DNA of 64,000 bases, taken from the NCBI GenBank assembly GCA_902533795.1, contig CACAND010000002.1:1-64000 (forward strand). Direction: 5' to 3'. Under the pieces are notes generated by a model. It did no database searches and was not told the origin of the DNA. It saw nothing but the letters and a program-made list of their open reading frames with translations. The stretch is from an uncultured Candidatus Actinomarina sp. (lineage in GTDB: Bacteria; Actinomycetota; Acidimicrobiia; Actinomarinales; Actinomarinaceae). A program made the translations under genes and the position numbers. Below, one piece after another: positions 55,308 to 64,000 of the stretch; the stretch's first letter is position 1, and the number at the start of each line of letters is the position of its first letter.

Positions 55308-56997
55308 TAATTTCCTCAATATATTTTAAATTATATTCAACAAGTTCATTTTCAAAAATAACACTTGGTGCACCAGTTAAAGGATCTAAACCTGATTGAG
55401 TTTTTGGGAAAGGAATTACATCTCTTATTGACTCGGTATTTAACATAACAGCAATAAATCTGTCTATACCTAGTGCTATTCCAGCATGTTGAGGAGTACC
55501 GTAAGATAGAGCTTCTATAAACCATCCAAACCTATTTTTAATATCGCTATCTGACAAACCCCACATTTCGAGTACTTTAGTTTGAATAGATGGATCATTA
55601 ATTCTTTGTGAACCCGAACCTAATTCAGATCCATTAAGGACTAGATCATAATGCAATGCTTTTGAAGATGAAGGATCATTTACAAAACTATCAACATCTT
55701 TTGGTGATGTAAAGGGGTGATGTGATGGCTGTATTTCTCCATCTTCTGTTTCAAAGTAAGGAAAGTCGTAAATCCATAAAAAATTTAATGTATCATCAGG
55801 TTTGAATATTGACCTTCTTAAAATATCAAGAATTGGATATATTTCCTTTGAGCCTGATTGAAAAATTAGCATTCCTTCACCAAGTTTTAAGATATTATTT
55901 TTTTCATCGTCGTTAATAATTTTAGATAAAGGACCACTGACTTCATTATTTTCGATCTTGAACCAACCAAGACCATTGCTACCATTGTCTTTTACTAATT
56001 CATCTAATTCATCTATTTGTGATCTAGATAAAATATCTTCTGTAACAAATCCTTTTACAAATCCATTATTTTCTATTGCGGACTTAATAAATTTAATGTC
56101 AGTATTTTTAAAGATATTTGTAAAGTCATTAATTGTATTTTTTATTCTTAGATCAGGCTTATCTGTACCATATGTATTTATAGCTTCGTCATATGTCATT
56201 TCAATAAAAGGTATTTCAACTTCTAATTCATAAACTTCAGTTAAAAGATTTTTTACAATAGATTCAGTAATTTCCCTTACGATTTCAGGGGATCCATTCG
56301 ATATTTCTAAATCAAGTTGAGTAAACTCTGGCTGTCTATCTTTTCTAGAGTCTTCATCTCTATAACATTTAGCAATTTGATAGTATTTATCAAAACCTGA
56401 AACCATGAATAATTGTTTATACATTTGTGGTGACTGTGGCAATGCGTAAAATGCCCCATTTTGTTTTCGTGAAGGGACAAGAAAATCCTTAGCACCCTCT
56501 GGCGTTGATTTAGTTAATGTTGGGGTGTCAAGTTCAAGGAATCCTAATTCGTTCATTGATTCTCTTATTGATCTAAACGTTTCAGACCGAGTAATAATAT
56601 TTTTCTTCATATCTTCTCGTCTTAGATCAAGATATCGATACTTAAGTCGTATATTTTCATCTGTATCAAGTGAGTCATCTAATTGAAATGGCAAAGTATT
56701 ACTTTTTGAAAGAATGCTAAAATTTTGAACATTTATTTCAAATTCGCCTAATGGTTGTGAATCATTTATCATCTCAGGATCTCTTTTAATAAATAATCCG
56801 TCAATTGATATATAGTATTCTGATTTAAATGTGTCTAAATCAACTTTTTCGGCGTCTAAGACTAATTGAATTCTTGAATCTGTGTCTCTTAATTCTATAA
56901 ATATAAGATTTCCGTGATCACGAACGCTACTTACCCAACCCATTAAGTTGGTAACTTCACTGTTTGTGTCCTTATTTTTTAACTCTGATATGTTCAT
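55297..56997 (-). CDS. aspS: Aspartyl-tRNA synthetase
   Basis: 566 residues, bacterial type. N-terminal OB-fold anticodon domain (LMGWVSSVRDHGNLIFIELRD), motif 1 with FLELDTPTLTKSTPEGA, motif 2 FDKYYQIAKCYRDEDSRKDRQPEFTQLDLE, a GAD insertion domain (about 290-410), and motif 3 HAGIALGIDRFIAVM. Whether it also charges tRNA-Asn cannot be decided here. It overlaps alaS downstream and hisS upstream. Confidence 0.96.
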   Translation of the reverse strand: MNISELKNKDTNSEVTNLMGWVSSVRDHGNLIFIELRDTDSRIQLVLDAEKVDLDTFKSEYYISIDGLFIKRDPEMINDSQPLGEFEINVQNFSILSKSNTLPFQLDDSLDTDENIRLKYRYLDLRREDMKKNIITRSETFRSIRESMNELGFLELDTPTLTKSTPEGAKDFLVPSRKQNGAFYALPQSPQMYKQLFMVSGFDKYYQIAKCYRDEDSRKDRQPEFTQLDLEISNGSPEIVREITESIVKNLLTEVYELEVEIPFIEMTYDEAINTYGTDKPDLRIKNTINDFTNIFKNTDIKFIKSAIENNGFVKGFVTEDILSRSQIDELDELVKDNGSNGLGWFKIENNEVSGPLSKIINDDEKNNILKLGEGMLIFQSGSKEIYPILDILRRSIFKPDDTLNFLWIYDFPYFETEDGEIQPSHHPFTSPKDVDSFVNDPSSSKALHYDLVLNGSELGSGSQRINDPSIQTKVLEMWGLSDSDIKNRFGWFIEALSYGTPQHAGIALGIDRFIAVMLNTESIRDVIPFPKTQSGLDPLTGAPSVIFENELVEYNLKYIEEINEE

Positions 56998-58166
56998 AAT
57001 AATTTTCGTAAGTTACTTATATTAAACTTGATAGATTCGTTATTGTTAATATTCTTAATAGTATTTTCAGAACAATTTACAACATAGTCAACATTGTTTT
57101 TGATAGCTTCTTTGTATTGAGTATTTTCTTTACTGTCTCTAACCGGTAATAAATAATTTATCCCAGCTTTATCTAATTTAGAACTAACAAGATTCAAATC
57201 AGATAAATTTTGAGCTATCAACATAACTCTTGTTTTAGAAGGAATAGATCTAATAGTATTTATTAATCTATCAACTCCAAATGCTACGCCTATCCCTGAT
57301 AATTTTCCTAATCCAAGAATTTCTGAGAGACTGTCATACCTACCACCACCGCCTACAACTGTTCCATTAGCTATAAACTCAAAAGTTAAATCATTGTAAT
57401 AATCCAATCCCCTAACTAGTTTTGGATTTTCAACAAAATCTATACCGTTCGCTTTCAACTCTTTTTTAAATGTTTCATATTGTGATAATGTTTCATTACT
57501 AAGAAAGTCATAAATAACTGGAGCTAAGTCGATGATTTGATTATCAAACGGATCATTCGAATCAAGAATTCTTAAAGTATTTTTTCCAATTTTATCTATG
57601 CTTTCTTTTGATAGTTCTCTTTTATTTTTACTGAAATACTTATCTAGTTCTCTTATATATTTTTCACGTTCTTCTTTAGTTCCAATTGTGTTGAGATTTA
57701 ATTTAGACTTTATGTTTAATAATGACAAAAATCTTATTGAAGATTTCAGTATTTGTAAGTTCGAGTATTCATCAATCGTACCAACTATTTCTGCCCCAGC
57801 CTGTATGAATTCTCTGTATCGATTTTTTTGAGGATTTTCATACCTGAACATTTTTCCAAAATATGAATATTTTTTTGATTCATTCTTAAAAAATTCGTTA
57901 TGAAATCTAACTACGCTAGCCGTTGCTTCTGGTCTTAAAACAAGATCTCTATCACCTTTATCTTTAAATTCATACATTTGTTTTGTAACAATTTCAGAAT
58001 TTTCACCGATAGACTTATTAAATAATTCTTTATATTCAATTGTTGGTAATTCTATTAAATCATATCCATAGGTATTAAAGGACTTACGGAATATATCATA
58101 AATATATAGATACTTTTCAGCCTCTAGCCCGTAAAGGTTTCTTGTACCTTTTACTTGTTCAATCAT
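56994..58166 (-). CDS. hisS: Histidyl-tRNA synthetase
   Basis: 390 residues, slightly short. N-terminal VKGTRNLYGLEAEKYLYI, motif 1 region GYDLIELPTIEYKELF, motif 2 LVLRPEATASVVRFH...YFGKMFRYENPQKNRYREFIQAGAEIVG, histidine pocket LVRGLDYYNDLTFEF, and motif 3 SGIGVAFGVDRLI. The C-terminal anticodon domain is reduced (about 75 residues). Coupled to the MBL gene upstream (8-base overlap) and aspS downstream. Confidence 0.95.
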   Translation of the reverse strand: MIEQVKGTRNLYGLEAEKYLYIYDIFRKSFNTYGYDLIELPTIEYKELFNKSIGENSEIVTKQMYEFKDKGDRDLVLRPEATASVVRFHNEFFKNESKKYSYFGKMFRYENPQKNRYREFIQAGAEIVGTIDEYSNLQILKSSIRFLSLLNIKSKLNLNTIGTKEEREKYIRELDKYFSKNKRELSKESIDKIGKNTLRILDSNDPFDNQIIDLAPVIYDFLSNETLSQYETFKKELKANGIDFVENPKLVRGLDYYNDLTFEFIANGTVVGGGGRYDSLSEILGLGKLSGIGVAFGVDRLINTIRSIPSKTRVMLIAQNLSDLNLVSSKLDKAGINYLLPVRDSKENTQYKEAIKNNVDYVVNCSENTIKNINNNESIKFNISNLRKLL

Positions 58167-58782
58167 TCAAATATTCTCTTACTAACAAATTGTTATTTTT
58201 AATTGATTTTACTGTGTCTTTATCTCCGTGTCCGGGATAGACGAGATAATCATTTGGAAACATTGTAAATACACTATTTAATGAATTGATCATTTCACTG
58301 GTATTTCCAGAATATAAATCAGTCCTTCCTATGCCATCTTTAAAAACAAAATCCCCAGTAAATACAACACCCATATTTGGAAATTCAAAACTCGTACTAC
58401 CCTTAGTGTGCCCAGGATTACTGTGAACTTTTATATCGTTTTTTAAATTATCAACTGAAATTAAATCGCCTTCATACTTTGATGGATTTAAATTAAGACC
58501 TGAAAATCCTTTAAGTTGTTCTTCAGGATTACGTGCTAATTGCTCATCATCCAAATTTATATATATAGATCCGTCAAACGCACTCATTCCTAAAGAATGA
58601 TCAAAGTGACCATGAGTTAAAAGGGCCCCGCCAATAGTGAAATTTTTTGAGTTAATGTAATTTAATACGTCACCTAAATCTGGAGGTAAGTCAATGACAT
58701 AAGAAATACCATCATTTAGATCTGGTGTTAATACATAACAATTTGATGTTGTGAAACTTGTGTAAGTGTAAATATCGTCCAA
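58159..58782 (-). CDS. Metallo-beta-lactamase-fold hydrolase (glyoxalase II-like)
   Basis: 207 residues. Zinc motif LLTHGHFDHSLG, second His in SNPGHTKGSTSF, Asp in FTGDFVFKDGIGRTDL and final His in VYPGHGDKD. The full GloB-like ligand set is present, without the C-terminal HAGH domain. In mycobacteria a similar gene (Rv2581c) also sits between relA and hisS, so the position is conserved. The natural thioester substrate is not known. Confidence 0.9.
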   Translation of the reverse strand: MDDIYTYTSFTTSNCYVLTPDLNDGISYVIDLPPDLGDVLNYINSKNFTIGGALLTHGHFDHSLGMSAFDGSIYINLDDEQLARNPEEQLKGFSGLNLNPSKYEGDLISVDNLKNDIKVHSNPGHTKGSTSFEFPNMGVVFTGDFVFKDGIGRTDLYSGNTSEMINSLNSVFTMFPNDYLVYPGHGDKDTVKSIKNNNLLVREYLND

Positions 58783-58784
58783 TT

Positions 58785-60944
58785 TTAATTACCTGGATTA
58801 ACTCTTTGAACATCAAATACATTTTCAATATTTTTGGCATCGGTAATTATTGAATCGAGTTGTTCATTACCACTTATTTCTACTTGGAATAACAAAGTTA
58901 CAATACGTTTGCTGTTTGTTAGTGATTTAGCTACAAGAATATTCCCACCATTATCAGATATTGCTATAGTTGCATCTCTAAGTAGATAAGGCCTATCTAT
59001 TGCTTCAATTTCTAACCATACGATAGAACCAGATTGTGCATTGAAACCCCAGCTGACATCAATAATTCTCTCACCTCTAGAACTATCGATTTTTATATTT
59101 AAACAATCAGATCTATGAATAGATATACCATTTGAGATCGTTATAAATCCAAGAATATCATCACCGGGTACAGGCACACAACATCTTGCCATACGTACTT
59201 TAATATCATCGTATCCTTCAACAATTACTAATTTATCATCTGTTGTCTGGTATTTATCGGGAGATAGAATATCTTCTTCTTCAGTAATTTCTTCAGGAAA
59301 TACAAATTTACGAATTTTATTACCTACGTTTGTAATTTTTATATTACCGTTACCAAGATTTTGATAAATCGTTTCATAGTTTGGATATTTCAAAATGTTT
59401 AGTAGTTCGTTTAAAATTGTATCTTTGTCTGAGTAGTTAAAAATTTCATCATTTTCTTCTAGCCATGTATTGAGAATTTGTTTTCCTTTTTGTATATCCT
59501 CATCTTTTAGTTGTTTTTGATACCACTGTTTAATTTTAGATCTAGCACGAGAGGTTTTAACAAATGATAACCAATCTCTGCTTGGACCTTTACTATTTTC
59601 ATTGGTTGTTAATACTTCAATCGTATCTCCTGTAGATAAAGTTGTACTTAAATTTACTAGTTTTCCATTAATTTTTGCACCAATAAGTTTCTCACCAACT
59701 TGAGTATGTACAGAAAATGCAAAATCTACAGGTGTTGATCCTTGCGGTAATGTAATCACATCTCCTTTTGGTGTTAAACAAAATACTTCGTCTTCATAAA
59801 GATCTAATTTCATGTGATTTAAAAATTCATTCGGGTCAGGATATTCGGTAGTTAAATCAGATAAATCAGAAGCCCATTTTTGAACATCATTTTGTGGTTT
59901 TTCTTTATATTTCCAATGAGCAGCTACCCCATATTCTGCTCTGTAATGCATATCATGAGTTCTAATTTGTATTTCCATTTTTTGTCCTGTTTCAGTTAAA
60001 ACAGTCGTATGAAGACTTTGATATAAATTAAATTTGGGCATAGAAATAAAATCTTTAAATCTACCTAATACGGGTTGAAAATTAGCATGTATTAGTCCTA
60101 GTATTGTGTAACAATTTTTAACATCATCCGTAAGTATCCTTAAACCTACCAGGTCATTAATTTCATTAAATGATAATCCATTATTTATTATTTTCTTATA
60201 AATTGAATAGTTGTGTTTTGGACGTCCAATAACTTCAGCCGATAAAGAATTGTCTGATAAAAGTTTATCGATTACTTTTACAGATTTTTTAATATTTTTA
60301 TCTCTATTGGGAGCAGATTTCTCAATTAAACTTTCAATTTCTAAGTTTTGATTTTTATGTAAAAGTCCAAAGGAGGTATCTTCTAATATATGTTTTATAT
60401 TTTGTAGCCCGAGTCTATGAGCTAAAGGTGCATACACATAAAGTGTTTCACTTGCTATTCGTTCTTGTTTGTGATCTGCCAAGTATTCTATTGTTTGTAT
60501 ATTATGGAGTCTGTCAGCAAGTTTTAAGATAAGGACTCTTATGTCTTTAGACATCGCAATTACCATTTTTCTGATAGCTTCAGCTTTTGCTTCTTCGTTT
60601 GAGTTGTATTGAATCCTGTCTAGCTTCGTGACTCCATCTACAATATTTGCTACATCAGATCCAAATTCTTTTTTAATGTTTTTATACGTTATATCAGTAT
60701 CTTCAATGAGGTCATGTAAAATAGCAGCAATTATTGTTTCTAAATCCATACTTAAATCTGACAAGTAAAGTGCTACTTGTAATGGATGAGTAATATACGG
60801 TTCTCCAGAAGCTCTCTTCTGGTTCATATGTCCATCGGAAGCAAAATTATATGCTTTTTCTAACAGATCTTTATCGTCAATAAATTTTGAACTTAAGTCG
60901 TTAAATAGCTCATCAGCACTTAAAATATCTGGATTTTTAACCAT
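58785..60944 (-). CDS. relA: Bifunctional (p)ppGpp synthase/hydrolase
   Basis: 719 residues, long RSH protein. The N-terminal HD hydrolase has HPLQVALYL...AAILHDLIEDT (HDxxED intact). The synthetase domain has GRPKHNYSIYKKI and LVGLRILTDDVKNCYTILGLIH. The TGS domain starts VFCLTPKGDVITLPQGSTPVDFAFSVHTQVG. A C-terminal zinc-finger-like RCCVPVPGDDI and an ACT domain follow. Both activities should be possible, as in actinobacterial Rel. apt and ppiB, found nearby in mycobacteria, are absent. Confidence 0.95.
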   Translation of the reverse strand: MVKNPDILSADELFNDLSSKFIDDKDLLEKAYNFASDGHMNQKRASGEPYITHPLQVALYLSDLSMDLETIIAAILHDLIEDTDITYKNIKKEFGSDVANIVDGVTKLDRIQYNSNEEAKAEAIRKMVIAMSKDIRVLILKLADRLHNIQTIEYLADHKQERIASETLYVYAPLAHRLGLQNIKHILEDTSFGLLHKNQNLEIESLIEKSAPNRDKNIKKSVKVIDKLLSDNSLSAEVIGRPKHNYSIYKKIINNGLSFNEINDLVGLRILTDDVKNCYTILGLIHANFQPVLGRFKDFISMPKFNLYQSLHTTVLTETGQKMEIQIRTHDMHYRAEYGVAAHWKYKEKPQNDVQKWASDLSDLTTEYPDPNEFLNHMKLDLYEDEVFCLTPKGDVITLPQGSTPVDFAFSVHTQVGEKLIGAKINGKLVNLSTTLSTGDTIEVLTTNENSKGPSRDWLSFVKTSRARSKIKQWYQKQLKDEDIQKGKQILNTWLEENDEIFNYSDKDTILNELLNILKYPNYETIYQNLGNGNIKITNVGNKIRKFVFPEEITEEEDILSPDKYQTTDDKLVIVEGYDDIKVRMARCCVPVPGDDILGFITISNGISIHRSDCLNIKIDSSRGERIIDVSWGFNAQSGSIVWLEIEAIDRPYLLRDATIAISDNGGNILVAKSLTNSKRIVTLLFQVEISGNEQLDSIITDAKNIENVFDVQRVNPGN

Positions 60945-60965
60945 AATTTAATGGTAGTAAGTTTT

Positions 60966-61871
60966 TTATTTATTAATTATCTTTGATAAAAAGGGAATTG
61001 TTACAAATATAGAACTGTAAGTACCAGAAATAATTCCGATAAATAATGGTAATGCAAAATCAGTTAGCGTACCAGAAAGCCCAATTACATTACCCAAAAA
61101 TAATATAGACGCAATTGGTACTGCTGATGTTATTGATGTGTTGATGCTACGCATAAGAATTTCATTGAACGTTTTATTCAATGTTTTTATAGATAAATCA
61201 GATTCTTTATTCAATCTTTGACTATCTCTTAATTTATCAAACAAAATAACAGTGTCGTAAAGTGAATAACCAAGAATAGTTAATAAGGCAATAACTGTAG
61301 ATGGCGTTATTTCAAAATTTAATAATAGATATATCGAAGTACATATAAATAAGTCATGAAGTAATGCAATAAGTGCGACAATTGAAAATCTAAACTGGAA
61401 TCTTATAGATATCAATAAAACTATAAAAGACAGAAAGATAATCAATGCACGAATACCACTGCTCGTAATTTCTTGACCAAATGTTGGTCCTACTCGTTGA
61501 AATTCTATCTCATTAGCATCAATATCAAATTTATTAGCTAAGTAGTTAAGAAACTGAGTTTCTTGTGCTTGCGTTCCCTCAACGGCTCTAAAAAGAATTG
61601 AGTTTGAATTTTCAAACGTTTGGTATCTTGAAACTTCTAATATTTCGTTTCCTAAAATTTCATCAATATCGGATTTCTCATAATCAGAAGAAAATTGATA
61701 AGTTGTCCCACCGGTAAAATCTACAGAAAAATTTAAATTTAATATTCCAAGTGAAGCACTGACAAAAACAATTAAAAAGAAAACAACCTCAATAATTAAT
61801 ACATTTTGTAATAATTTTCTTTTTTCATAAAAGTTGATAGATGTATTACCTAGGAATAAATTTTTAAACAT
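60966..61871 (-). CDS. secF: Protein translocase subunit SecF
   Basis: 301 residues with six membrane helices. After the first helix comes the periplasmic signature NFSVDFTGGTTYQF, then FQRVGPTFGQEITSSGIRA, and ALLTILGYSLYDTVILFDKLRD in the helix-4 region. Works with SecD and YajC to pull preproteins using the proton gradient. Eight-base overlap with secD. Confidence 0.95.
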   Translation of the reverse strand: MFKNLFLGNTSINFYEKRKLLQNVLIIEVVFFLIVFVSASLGILNLNFSVDFTGGTTYQFSSDYEKSDIDEILGNEILEVSRYQTFENSNSILFRAVEGTQAQETQFLNYLANKFDIDANEIEFQRVGPTFGQEITSSGIRALIIFLSFIVLLISIRFQFRFSIVALIALLHDLFICTSIYLLLNFEITPSTVIALLTILGYSLYDTVILFDKLRDSQRLNKESDLSIKTLNKTFNEILMRSINTSITSAVPIASILFLGNVIGLSGTLTDFALPLFIGIISGTYSSIFVTIPFLSKIINK

Positions 61872-63309
61872 TTGTAATATCCTTATTTTTAATTGGATAC
61901 ATCAATCTTGTATTATTTAATTTAGCGACAATTACTGGTATAGCGTTCCTTGTATATAACCTTGTAAATAATAGATCAAAAATTGTGGCAATACCCAACG
62001 CTAATGCAAAACCTCTAATTGGACCAACAGCAAGTATATAAAGTAAAAATGCAGCAGACAAAGATACAAAATCGGCAGTTAATATTGTTTTCCAGGAATC
62101 GTCAACAGCTTTATTAGCTGCAAATTCAAAAGATCTACCAACTTTTAACTCGTCTTTTAGCTTTTCAAATGTAACAATATATGAATCTGCTGCCAATCCA
62201 ATAGAAACTATAATTCCAGCAATACCGGCCAAAGTTAGAGTAAATCCTTGAAATTCACCAAGTAATGAAATTACTGAATAAAATAATAAGCCAAACATTG
62301 ACAGTCCAAATACAGATGCAACGCCAAGTAACCGATAGTAAAGAACAATAATGATAGATATAATAATTAAACCTATTAAACCTGCTTGTAGTCCTAGATT
62401 CAAAGTATCCTCACCTAAACTAGCTGAAACTTTTTGAATTGATGATCTTTCAAATGAAACTGGTAATGCACCATAACGCAGAATTACAGCTAAATTATTA
62501 GCTGCTTCGCCCGTATCAGTATTGCCCATTGAGATAGCAGCTGTTCCACCAGTAATACCAACATCTGGATTCACGTCTAATGCAATTCCTGGTGCAGATA
62601 CTATTTCTCCGTCAAGGACAATAGCTAATCTTCTTCTTTCTCCAATTTCTCCTGCTAATTTTTTAGTAAGGTTTGTAAATTTGTCCTCTGACTCAGTTTT
62701 AAAATCAAGTGATACTATCCATTCATTTTCTGGATAAACAGCAATAGCATCTTCTATATCGCCACCTGTTAGTTCAGCTGGTCCTAAATGATAAATTACA
62801 GGATATCCTTGGTCTATTGAAAGTAAATAAGAATCAAAATTAGGATTGTCTGATATTGTTATACCTATTTGTTCATCAACTCCAGGTACAGATATTTTAG
62901 TAGGGTTGTCAGGATCATCTTCATTTGGAATATACTGAAATGCTGGTGAGTAACCGGTATCAATAGACGAGTCAAGAACGGGTCTAAAAGTTAATAATCC
63001 AGTTGCACCTAATGCCTCAATAGCTCTTTCTTGATCTGTTACACCAGGAAGTTGAACTAATACGGCACTATTACCACTAATAGAAATTTCAGGTTCTTGC
63101 ACATCTCCAAAAGCCTCAATCCTAGTTCTCATTATCTCAACAGCTTTCTGTAAAACCTCTGGATCAGTTTCATCATCCGCAGTAAGAATTACGGATATGC
63201 CACCTTGCAAGTCAAGACCAAGTTTCGGCGAAAGACTAGTCTGTTGGACATAAATAAATAAACCAATAGCAAGGAATGGTAGAAAAAGTAATTTAAAATA
63301 TCGATTCAT
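61864..63309 (-). CDS. secD: Protein translocase subunit SecD
   Basis: 481 residues. Signature after the first helix: PKLGLDLQGGISVIL, then an extracytoplasmic P1 head (SIDTGYSPAFQY to GERRRLAIVLDGEIVSAPGI), and the membrane part ALAGIAGIIVSIGLAADSYIVTFEKLKDEL. In most SecD the last motif reads GMAVDANVLIFER; here the Asp is kept in AADSYIVTFE. Overlaps yajC upstream by 4 bases. Confidence 0.95.
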   Translation of the reverse strand: MNRYFKLLFLPFLAIGLFIYVQQTSLSPKLGLDLQGGISVILTADDETDPEVLQKAVEIMRTRIEAFGDVQEPEISISGNSAVLVQLPGVTDQERAIEALGATGLLTFRPVLDSSIDTGYSPAFQYIPNEDDPDNPTKISVPGVDEQIGITISDNPNFDSYLLSIDQGYPVIYHLGPAELTGGDIEDAIAVYPENEWIVSLDFKTESEDKFTNLTKKLAGEIGERRRLAIVLDGEIVSAPGIALDVNPDVGITGGTAAISMGNTDTGEAANNLAVILRYGALPVSFERSSIQKVSASLGEDTLNLGLQAGLIGLIIISIIIVLYYRLLGVASVFGLSMFGLLFYSVISLLGEFQGFTLTLAGIAGIIVSIGLAADSYIVTFEKLKDELKVGRSFEFAANKAVDDSWKTILTADFVSLSAAFLLYILAVGPIRGFALALGIATIFDLLFTRLYTRNAIPVIVAKLNNTRLMYPIKNKDITNV

Positions 63310-63557
63310 GAAATATTTTTAATATAAGCTTTTTGAATTTTTATTTCACCCTTTTTAAGAACTAAGGTAACTGTCGTATCTTCTATTGATGTTACTCGAC
63401 CATAAACGCCACCATCAGTCAATACGTCATCCCCAATTTTTAAATCTTCTATGAATGCAGCATGTTTTTTTGCTCTTCTTCTTTGTGGTAAATATAGAAG
63501 AATATAAAAAACTACAAAAACCAGAATTATCGGTAATAAATTAATAAATTCATTCAT
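63306..63557 (-). CDS. yajC: Preprotein translocase subunit YajC
   Basis: 83 residues with one N-terminal membrane helix (about 5-23), then LYLPQRRRAKKH and LKIGDDVLTDGGVYGRVTSIEDTTVTL, the YajC signature. It precedes secD-secF in the classic tgt-yajC-secD-secF order, overlapping the tgt end by 8 bases. Confidence 0.93.
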   Translation of the reverse strand: MNEFINLLPIILVFVVFYILLYLPQRRRAKKHAAFIEDLKIGDDVLTDGGVYGRVTSIEDTTVTLVLKKGEIKIQKAYIKNIS

Positions 63558-64000
63558 TCAAGTATTCCTTTTTAAAACTTTCAAAACTTGAGTTTAATAT
63601 ACTATCCCTAGCTTGTTGAATAATATTTTCAGTTTGAATTATATTATGAACAGTAAGATAAAGCCATGAAGAAGTATTTTCGTTAACAAATAAATGCCTT
63701 AAATATGCTTTAGAAAAACTTTTACAAACATAACAATTACAATCATCATCAATAGGACTTGTGTCTTTTTCATATTTATTATTTTTAATGTTTATATATT
63801 GATTTTTTATAATAAGTTTTCCATGTCTTGCTAAACGTGCAGGCCATACACAGTCAAACATGTCCACACCAGAATCAATTAGATCTATCAATCCAATTGT
63901 GTCACCTAAGCCCATAACATAGCGAGGTTTATCAACAGGAAGTACATTAGATAGAAAATCAACAATAGTTTTCCTTTCCTCTCTTGACTCACCAATAGCT
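63550..64000 (-). CDS. tgt: tRNA-guanine transglycosylase, C-terminal part
   Basis: The frame remains open to the right edge, giving about 150 residues of the C-terminal half; the gene begins outside the window. Visible: AIGESREERKTIVDFL, KPRYVMGLGD, VDMFDCVWPARLARHG, where PTR is PAR, and the zinc-binding CNCYVC plus His of TVHN. Exchanges guanine for a queuosine precursor at tRNA position 34. Position before yajC-secDF is widely conserved. Confidence 0.92.
   Translation of the reverse strand, partial: AIGESREERKTIVDFLSNVLPVDKPRYVMGLGDTIGLIDLIDSGVDMFDCVWPARLARHGKLIIKNQYINIKNNKYEKDTSPIDDDCNCYVCKSFSKAYLRHLFVNENTSSWLYLTVHNIIQTENIIQQARDSILNSSFESFKKEYLNE

Overview
The window is one AT-rich segment (roughly 30% G+C by eye outside the rRNA genes) of the chromosome of a streamlined member of the Actinomycetota. 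The best fit is a small-genome marine Acidimicrobiia/Actinomarina-like lineage; the phylum call is strong and the finer placement is inference. Phylum evidence is a DUF4193 acidic CxxC protein, an actinobacterial-type integration host factor (mIHF), the order pafC-tatA-tatC-helY, the order nadK-pyrG-xerD-scpA-scpB-rluB-cmk-der, the FHA-MerR-DUF151-MerR cassette, and a lipoprotein with a Thr/Glu/Ala-rich linker after the lipobox. Almost every gene touches or overlaps its neighbour (ATGA, GTGA, TAATG junctions), and many starts are GTG or TTG.

Layout. 1-3874 (+): end of pafC, a minimal tatA, tatC, a short helY helicase and a lipid kinase. 3905-6957: DUF4193, a GNAT acetyltransferase, a NagD-type HAD phosphatase, a rhomboid protease on the minus strand and NAD kinase. 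6995-14793: pyrG, xerD, an HD-domain protein, scpA, scpB, rluB-like, cmk, ispH (minus) and der. 15017-21268: a complete family-5 (Opp/Dpp) ABC importer with strong hairpins before and after the binding-protein gene. 21237-25107: a CDP-alcohol phosphatidyltransferase, FHA, MerR, a D,D-carboxypeptidase, DUF151, a second MerR and a PD-(D/E)XK-like protein. 25075-30447: adenosine deaminase, an alpha/beta hydrolase, SURF1, a gamma-glutamyltransferase, a metallo-hydrolase and a small membrane protein.

30465-35604 (minus) is a 16S-23S-5S rRNA operon without spacer tRNAs. It has clear RNase III processing stems, two boxA-like motifs, three tandem leader hairpins and a strong terminator.

35611-64000 (minus) is an almost gap-free housekeeping run. 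In transcription order it reads tgt (partial), yajC-secD-secF, relA, an MBL hydrolase, hisS-aspS-alaS, ruvX-mltG, efp-nusB-mIHF-gmk-rpoZ, coaBC-priA-def-fmt-rpe, ribD-ribE-ribAB-ribH, infC-rpmI-rplT, pheS-pheT-mpg-tyrS, then the rRNA operon. The functions group as protein export, stringent response, tRNA charging, translation factors, riboflavin synthesis and ribosome synthesis.

No phage, insertion sequence, CRISPR array, toxin-antitoxin or other accessory island was seen. The most interesting signals are regulatory and reductive: a probable AUU-started carboxypeptidase gene whose signal peptide is hidden upstream of its first ATG, an AUA-started infC behind a terminator-like leader hairpin, repeated leaderless-type promoters, a TyrRS without the HIGH histidines, and a PriA reduced to an apparent non-helicase.
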